Assembly (NCBI GenBank): GCA_001751155.1
Contig: MAXR01000218.1
Coordinates: 7,409-18,245 of the forward strand
Reading direction: 5' to 3'
DNA: 10,837 nt
Source: Desulfuromonadales bacterium C00003068
GTDB taxonomy: Bacteria; Desulfobacterota; Desulfuromonadia; Desulfuromonadales; Desulfuromonadaceae
Shown piece after piece: positions 6,438 through 10,837 of the stretch (position 1 is the stretch's first letter; every line of letters begins with the position of its first letter). The translations under genes and the position numbers were made by a program. The notes below the pieces were generated by a model that saw only the letters and a list, made by a program, of their open reading frames with translations, was not told the DNA's origin and searched no databases.

Positions 6438-7625
6438 CTAAAGTCCAGAAAAGGCTTCAATCGGTATGTCACGCAACGATCTTGAGCACGCCAACTGAGG
6501 CGTTCCAACCCCTTTGCCCTGTATCAATACTTTAAAAACTTCCCCCATACCACCATCAGGAAGAATGAGGTTTTTCAATGTCATCCGTAGTGCCAATGCT
6601 TTTTTTTCATCTTGTTCTTGCTGCTCAAAACGGACGATCTCTTCAACAAACCCCAAACCGATCAAAAAACGATATTGCTCAGCAAAATATAGGGTTGCTA
6701 AGCCACTGTTCTCACCACTTTGCTGCAACAGAGTAAAGTCAACATGGGCAGTAATATCTTGGCAACCGATATTTTGATACGGATTGTCGTTCGCCACGTG
6801 TTGATGATAGCACATTAGCGTACCTTGACGACGAAACGGGGCGTACAACTCTGCGGCAGGGTAACCGTAATCGATGGTCAACACAAACCCTCGTTCTAAT
6901 TTTTGTGATACTGCGGTCATCCATTGAACAGACTCCAGACACACCTCGGCGCGGTTGCCCTCTACGGGTTCAACACCAAGATCGTCGAAGTGTTGTTGTA
7001 TCTCAGCACGGATAGGCGACCTGAGTTCTTCACACAGCACTCCGTCCTTCTCAACGATAAAAACTTCATGGAGGCGAGTATCATGCTTTTCAACCACAGC
7101 AACAGCGAAAGCATCAATCAGTTCATTACTCAAAAAACACCCATTAATCGCATTGAGCTCAGCAAAACAACACCACTCAACACGCTCTTTATGGGCGGAT
7201 AATGTTTCCGCTTGCCGTTGGCGATTATCTGGACTGATCTCAACGATACAATAGCGTAGAGATTGATAAAACTCCGGCTCATCAGCGAGCAAAGTATCCA
7301 AAATATCAACAGCCAGATGCCCTTCTCCAGCTCCTTGCTCAACCACAGTGAAGTCTGTTGAACCAAGCAGTTGCCACATCTGCTTGAGTTGACGAGAAAT
7401 TAAGACGCCAAACAGGCGGTGAACGGAAGATGAGGTGAAAAAATCGCCCTGTGAACCAATTCGTGAACGCGAATGCATGTAGTAACCATATTGCGGGTGA
7501 TACAAACAATGTTGCATAAACGCTGAAAAAGGGATGCCACCACATTCAGAAATCTGCTGGCGGACAAACTCTTCGAGAGCATCGTTGCCACAGCATTGTT
7601 GGATATTTTGTATTGAGTTAGTCAT
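6438..7625 (-). CDS. MidA/NDUFAF7-family SAM-dependent methyltransferase
   Basis: The 395-residue protein matches the family formerly called DUF185. Its mitochondrial member NDUFAF7 (MidA) methylates an arginine of the complex I subunit NDUFS2 during assembly; bacterial members are poorly characterised. Motifs in order: IPFSAFMQHCLYHPQYGYY (31-49), the family-specific GDFFTSS (60-66), the SAM-binding glycine loop VEQGAGEGHLA (95-105), the second SAM strand YCIVEISP (125-132), SNELIDAF (166-173) and IDYGYP (251-256). The size and motif order indicate an intact gene. A likely ribosome site AGGAG lies 12 bases before ATG 7625, slightly far. It leads a two-gene unit with nfu. The target protein is unknown; complex I is plausible by homology but not shown. 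Confidence 0.88.
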   Translation of the reverse strand: MTNSIQNIQQCCGNDALEEFVRQQISECGGIPFSAFMQHCLYHPQYGYYMHSRSRIGSQGDFFTSSSVHRLFGVLISRQLKQMWQLLGSTDFTVVEQGAGEGHLAVDILDTLLADEPEFYQSLRYCIVEISPDNRQRQAETLSAHKERVEWCCFAELNAINGCFLSNELIDAFAVAVVEKHDTRLHEVFIVEKDGVLCEELRSPIRAEIQQHFDDLGVEPVEGNRAEVCLESVQWMTAVSQKLERGFVLTIDYGYPAAELYAPFRRQGTLMCYHQHVANDNPYQNIGCQDITAHVDFTLLQQSGENSGLATLYFAEQYRFLIGLGFVEEIVRFEQQEQDEKKALALRMTLKNLILPDGGMGEVFKVLIQGKGVGTPQLACSRSLRDIPIEAFSGL

Positions 7626-7642
7626 GCGAGAGTTCAGCTCCT

Positions 7643-7709
7643 ATATGTTACATATCGTTATAATTATACGTTGGATCGTACCGACTAGAATTAGCAATTG
7701 TTTCAATTG
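7643..7709. promoter_or_regulatory. Divergent promoter region between the methyltransferase gene and glpX, with palindromes
   Basis: The palindrome TATAATTATA (7659-7668) contains a consensus -10 hexamer on each strand: TATAAT at 7659-7664 (plus) and at 7668-7663 (minus). The -35 regions are weak on both sides (TTCTAG at a 16-base spacing on the minus strand). Flanking it are ATATG-TTA-CATAT (7643-7655) and CAATTG-TTT-CAATTG (7695-7709), which could be operators. It fits a shared start region for the two divergent genes, but no experimental signal backs it. Confidence 0.4.
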
Positions 7710-7788
7710 ATCATCTATGCAATCATAACACCGCTTTAAATGGCAATACTAGATGTAAATCCCCCTTTACCGTTCAGGAGTATCAACA

Positions 7789-8745
7789 ATGGATAGAAGC
7801 TTAGCACTGGATCTGGCACGAGTCACTGAAGCAGCAGCACTAGCGTGCGGACGCTGGGTTGGCAGAGGAGACAAAATTTCTGCTGATGACGCTGCCACAA
7901 CTGCCATGAGACAAACATTAAGCACGCTCCAGATTGACGGAACCGTTGTTATTGGTGAAGGGGAGATGGACGAAGCTCCAATGCTATTTATTGGCGAGAA
8001 AGTAGGCTCTGAAGGATACCGTAAAGTTGACATTGCCGTTGACCCACTAGAGGGCACTATCCTCTGTTCAAAAGGTGGACCTGGAGCCATTGCAACAATT
8101 GCTATTGCTCCTGAAGGTGGTTTTCTTCATGCACCAGATATGTATATGGATAAAATCATCGTCGGCCCTGCGGGTCATGGTTGCATCAATATCGATGATG
8201 CACCAAGCGTCAATCTTAAGCGAATTGCGCAAGCAAAAAACTGTAAACTCGAAGATTTAACCGTCGTTCTACTCGACCGCCCTCGCCATGATGATGCGGT
8301 AGCCGATATTCGTCAGTGTGGTGCCCGAATCAAACTGATCTCAGATGGCGATGTCGCTCCAGCGGTTGCTACAGGAATTCTCGATAGTGGCATTGACATG
8401 GTTTTAGGTATGGGTGGTGCCCCCGAAGGTGTTCTCGCTGCAGCAGCAGTTAAGTGCTTTGGTGGCGATATGCAGGGACGTCTGGTGTTCATGACTGATG
8501 AAGAGCGACAACGGGCACCGAAAATGGGGATCACTGACTTTAATAAAATTTACACCGCCGAAGAGATGGCACAAGGCGATGTATTTTTTGCCGCCACAGG
8601 CGTTACCAGTGGCGACCTCCTGCGCGGTGTACGCTATTTTTCAGGTGGTGCTGAAACACATACCATCGTTATGCGCTCCAAAAGCCGTACCATCCGCTTC
8701 TTGGACACACTGCACTATTTTGACCACAAGCCTACCTACGAATAA
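7789..8745 (+). CDS. glpX: Fructose-1,6-bisphosphatase class II (GlpX)
   Basis: GlpX removes the 1-phosphate of fructose 1,6-bisphosphate in gluconeogenesis, using divalent metal, in the cytoplasm. The 318-residue protein has the usual family size. The metal and substrate residues known in E. coli GlpX fall at the same numbers here: Asp33 in SADDAAT, Glu57 in IGEGEMDEAPML, Asp85 and Glu88 in DPLEGT, and Glu213 in GGAPEG. The start at ATG 7789 follows AGGAG (7776-7780). The gene is divergent from the methyltransferase gene across about 160 bases and is followed by an inverted repeat (8765-8818) rather than a standard terminator. Growth on acetate or other C2-C4 acids would require this enzyme, which agrees with the CoA-transferases nearby. 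Some family members also cleave sedoheptulose 1,7-bisphosphate; that cannot be judged here. Confidence 0.93.
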   Translation: MDRSLALDLARVTEAAALACGRWVGRGDKISADDAATTAMRQTLSTLQIDGTVVIGEGEMDEAPMLFIGEKVGSEGYRKVDIAVDPLEGTILCSKGGPGAIATIAIAPEGGFLHAPDMYMDKIIVGPAGHGCINIDDAPSVNLKRIAQAKNCKLEDLTVVLLDRPRHDDAVADIRQCGARIKLISDGDVAPAVATGILDSGIDMVLGMGGAPEGVLAAAAVKCFGGDMQGRLVFMTDEERQRAPKMGITDFNKIYTAEEMAQGDVFFAATGVTSGDLLRGVRYFSGGAETHTIVMRSKSRTIRFLDTLHYFDHKPTYE

Positions 8746-8764
8746 TCTATGGTACTGTGGTTTC

Positions 8765-8818
8765 ATCGATTTGTTCAAATTAAGCACAATGACACTGACA
8801 TCAGCTGAACAAATCGGT
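8765..8818. repeat. Inverted repeat downstream of glpX
   Basis: CGATTTGTTCA (8767-8777) is repeated as its exact reverse complement TGAACAAATCG (8806-8816), separated by 28 bases. Two more base pairs (one G-U) extend it outward to 8765 and 8818. No T run follows on either strand, so it is not a canonical intrinsic terminator. It could be an mRNA 3'-end stabilising hairpin or a protein-binding site upstream of the next gene. Confidence 0.6.
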
Positions 8819-8869
8819 TACAGCAGCGCAGCTTTAAACTCATGAATGGCTTAGGCCACGACTAATATC

Positions 8870-8898
8870 TTGTAAACACTATAAGTAATTGTTAGAAT
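8870..8898 (+). promoter_or_regulatory. Candidate sigma70-type promoter for the kinase-BON gene
   Basis: TTGTAA (8870-8875) and TAGAAT (8893-8898) are separated by 17 bases, matching the consensus at 4 and 5 of 6 positions. Transcription would start near 8905, about 34 bases before the ATG at 8939, leaving room for the Shine-Dalgarno GGGAG (8928-8932). The kinase gene and ptsP may be read from it. Confidence 0.55.
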
Positions 8899-8938
8899 TC
8901 AGCTCAATTTTAATTTAATCAAATGCTGGGAGTCACTG

Positions 8939-9766
8939 ATGGCTATAATTACAATTTCGCGCGAAATGGGTAGCGGTGGACAAATCGTTGCCCATAATCT
9001 CGCAGATACACTGGGATACACTCTCATTGATGGCGAAGCAATTCTTAAAGTTGCTGGACAACATGGCCTCACTGCTGAGGCAGTTGAAAAGGCAGATGAA
9101 AAACCTCCTGCATTTGTTGAAAGTCTTGATACGAGCCTTGAAATTGACCTCCACCGCATCGAACAGATTGTTCTTGAGTATGCCCTGAAAGGCAATGTAA
9201 TTATATATGGTCGTGGTGGCCAAGACCTCTTAGAAGATATCAGTAGCGTTTTTAGAGTTCGAATCATTGCTCCATTTGACACCCGTGTAGAACGTTGGGC
9301 CGAGCGTGAATGGCTGGATCCTGACTTATCCCGTATTCTGGTACGCAAGAGTGATCAACAACGCGCTGGTTTTATCAAATATTATTTTGACCGTGATTGG
9401 AACGATCCCTACCACTATGACTTAACCATCAACACCGCAAAACTCTCCGAAGAGAAAACAGTGGAATTAATCTGTCAGGGGATCACAGAAGCAAATTTGT
9501 CTGAAAACCGCGAACGCTGCAAAACAAAACTCACTGACCTAATCCAATGCAAAAAGATTGAGATTGAGGTTATGAAGTCCGAATCTGTCGACGGCTACCA
9601 CCTGCAAATATCCGTTAATTCCGGCACCATCACCCTTGATGGCCATGTTCACAGTGATGCAGAGCGCGAAGCAATTCACACAATCATCTCTGGGTTAGCA
9701 ACTGATGCAACAATCAATGACAACCTTAAGGTGTTTGCATATCACATCAATCCTAAAGAAAGCTAA
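8939..9766 (+). CDS. Cytidylate kinase-like protein with C-terminal BON domain
   Basis: The 275-residue protein has two parts. Residues 1 to about 185 form a P-loop domain of the cytidylate-kinase-like family: ITISREMGSGGQIVAHNLA gives the nucleotide-binding loop (GSGG, 11-14), followed by YTLIDGEAI (27-35), VIIYGRGG (87-94) and a basic segment near 132-142 that resembles a lid. Residues from about 195 to 268 resemble a BON domain (SVNSGTITLDGHVHSDAERE, then ATINDNLKV), a fold usually found in periplasmic or membrane-associated proteins and thought to bind lipids or other ligands. No signal peptide is visible, so it should be cytoplasmic. The start is supported by GGGAG 6 bases upstream. A ptsP gene follows 82 bases downstream with no terminator. 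The substrate is unknown; relatives of this family are not proven CMP kinases. Confidence 0.82.
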   Translation: MAIITISREMGSGGQIVAHNLADTLGYTLIDGEAILKVAGQHGLTAEAVEKADEKPPAFVESLDTSLEIDLHRIEQIVLEYALKGNVIIYGRGGQDLLEDISSVFRVRIIAPFDTRVERWAEREWLDPDLSRILVRKSDQQRAGFIKYYFDRDWNDPYHYDLTINTAKLSEEKTVELICQGITEANLSENRERCKTKLTDLIQCKKIEIEVMKSESVDGYHLQISVNSGTITLDGHVHSDAEREAIHTIISGLATDATINDNLKVFAYHINPKES

Positions 9767-9848
9767 ACGCTTCTTGGGTACCCTTCTGGAGAGCTCACGA
9801 TACCTTAGCAGGTAATGGTGTCAAATCATCTTGGGAAAATTTGATATA

Positions 9849-10837
9849 ATGACCGAACAGACTTCAGTACATTCAGGACTCAGTACCCTTGAAGATATCA
9901 GTAGTTTAATTCTTCAATCACACAACCTAGATGAAACACTGAACAATGTCGTCACGTTGGTTGCCCGACGTATGCGTTCAGATGTGTGCTCCATTTATCT
10001 ACTGGACGATGCCGGACAAACACTCTGGTTGCGTGCCTCACAAGGCTTAACACAAGGAGCCATAGGTCGAGTTAAAATGGAACTCGGCGAAGGTCTGGCA
10101 ACATTGGCCATTGAACACGGACACCATGTCTCCATCACCGATCCTGAAGACCATCCACGTTATCTTTACTTTCAGGAAACTGGTGAGGAGCGGTTCCACA
10201 GTTTCCTTGCTATTCCACTGCTTGATCGCCGTATTCCAATTGGCGTTATTACCCTGCAAAGCACTGAAAAGAGAGCATTCTCTCCGACCGAGATCAGTAC
10301 TCTTTCAACAATTGGCTTTCAAATTTCAGCTGTTGTTATCAACGCTAAATTATTAAATTCGATAAAAAACAAAAACCACCCTGCCATAGACACCGCAACT
10401 GATAAAAATACAGAACAACAGTTGGCGGCCATTGCTCTACGTGGCACGGTAGCTTACCCTGGCGTTGTTTCAGGGGCGGTGCATGTTCTCGACGATAAAT
10501 GCGGTCTTGCTGATATATTCGATGAACATGATATTGATGTAAAAAAAGAGGTTTCTCGTTTAAATGCAGCGCTCGAAGAAACACGAATCCAGACATTATC
10601 TCTAAAAAAGAGGGTTGCTGAACGGTTATCGGAAGAAGATGCTGCAATTTTCCACACCCACCTGATGATTCTCGAAGACCGCAGTTTTATTGATCAGATG
10701 ACGAATGAAATTAATCGTGGTCATAGTGCGCCCTACGCCCTAAAAAAAGTGATCGGACAGTATACAGAAGCATTTACCAAGATGGATGATGCTTATTTGC
10801 GCGAACGTGCCACAGATACGCTTGATATTGGTCGCCG
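9849..10837 (+). CDS. ptsP: Phosphoenolpyruvate-protein phosphotransferase PtsP (EI-Ntr), N-terminal part
   Basis: The frame is open from ATG 9849 to the window end (329 full codons plus two bases) and continues outside; full PtsP proteins are usually about 750 residues. PtsP takes phosphate from PEP and passes it to NPr in the nitrogen-related phosphotransferase relay, a cytoplasmic regulatory system. A GAF sensor domain covers about residues 10-165 (VCSIYLLDD, LGEGLATLAIEHG, FLAIPLLDRRIPIGVITLQS). The start of the enzyme I-type N-terminal domain covers about 196-330 (LRGTVAYPGVVSGAVHVL, AAIFHTHLMILEDRSF, YLRERATDTLDIGR). The phosphorylated histidine and PEP-binding barrel would lie beyond the edge. 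The ribosome site is weak (GGGA 12 bases upstream). A TTG at 9831 is an alternative start but has no better site. It may be co-transcribed with the kinase-BON gene. Confidence 0.9.
   Translation, partial: MTEQTSVHSGLSTLEDISSLILQSHNLDETLNNVVTLVARRMRSDVCSIYLLDDAGQTLWLRASQGLTQGAIGRVKMELGEGLATLAIEHGHHVSITDPEDHPRYLYFQETGEERFHSFLAIPLLDRRIPIGVITLQSTEKRAFSPTEISTLSTIGFQISAVVINAKLLNSIKNKNHPAIDTATDKNTEQQLAAIALRGTVAYPGVVSGAVHVLDDKCGLADIFDEHDIDVKKEVSRLNAALEETRIQTLSLKKRVAERLSEEDAAIFHTHLMILEDRSFIDQMTNEINRGHSAPYALKKVIGQYTEAFTKMDDAYLRERATDTLDIGR

Noticed and set aside
7767..8090. A 107-codon minus-strand ORF opposite the start of glpX
   Set aside because: It overlaps the conserved metal-binding part of glpX, and its Ser/Pro/Ala-rich translation is typical of antisense frames.
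8899..9348. A 149-codon minus-strand ORF opposite the kinase-BON gene
   Set aside because: Low-complexity basic/Ser-rich translation, no recognisable motif, and it covers the promoter and the conserved P-loop region of a well-supported gene. Treated as a shadow.
9801..9850. Possible promoter or hairpin just before ptsP (TACC/GGTA hairpin; TATAAT overlapping the start codon)
   Set aside because: The hairpin has only 4 bp, and the TATAAT overlaps the ptsP ATG with no -35 at a suitable distance, so neither is convincing.

Overview
The window looks like ordinary chromosome from an anaerobic, acetate-metabolising Gram-negative bacterium, most likely a Desulfuromonadales/Geobacterales relative. 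This placement is an inference. It rests on a BamD outer-membrane lipoprotein gene, two succinyl-CoA:acetate CoA-transferase-type genes, a cytidylate-kinase-like protein with a BON domain, and a GAF-containing PtsP. I see no rRNA, tRNA, CRISPR array, insertion sequence or phage module.

Layout, left to right. The last codons of an unidentified gene (1-63) run into bamD (114-854), which ends at a strong terminator. Two tandem paralogous CoA-transferase genes follow (1354-2937 and 3504-5090). They are about 89-90% identical as proteins by my hand count. Each has its own long non-coding leader (about 410 and 500 bp of intergenic DNA), an almost identical Shine-Dalgarno block and its own terminator. 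The two leaders are not alike. The first ends in a terminator-like hairpin just before the gene. The second has a good sigma70-type promoter and a long imperfect hairpin.

On the minus strand lie a XerC-type recombinase (5146-6048), facing the second CoA-transferase across a shared bidirectional terminator, and a two-gene unit of a MidA/NDUFAF7-type methyltransferase (6438-7625) and a small Nfu-type Fe-S protein (6180-6407). A short divergent intergenic region rich in palindromes separates this unit from glpX, a class II fructose-1,6-bisphosphatase (7789-8745, plus strand). Then come a cytidylate-kinase-like/BON fusion protein (8939-9766) and the first 330 residues of a GAF-domain PtsP (9849 to the window end).

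How the genes may work together (inference). The CoA-transferases would activate acetate with CoA from succinyl-CoA, feeding an acetate-oxidising TCA cycle. GlpX would serve gluconeogenesis, which an acetate-grown cell needs. PtsP (enzyme I-Ntr) would sense PEP and nitrogen or carbon state. The MidA-like and Nfu proteins suggest maturation of respiratory or Fe-S enzymes. I found no clear undescribed system. The best leads are the two different structured leaders of the duplicated CoA-transferases, the uneven divergence of those copies, and the kinase-BON fusion next to ptsP.
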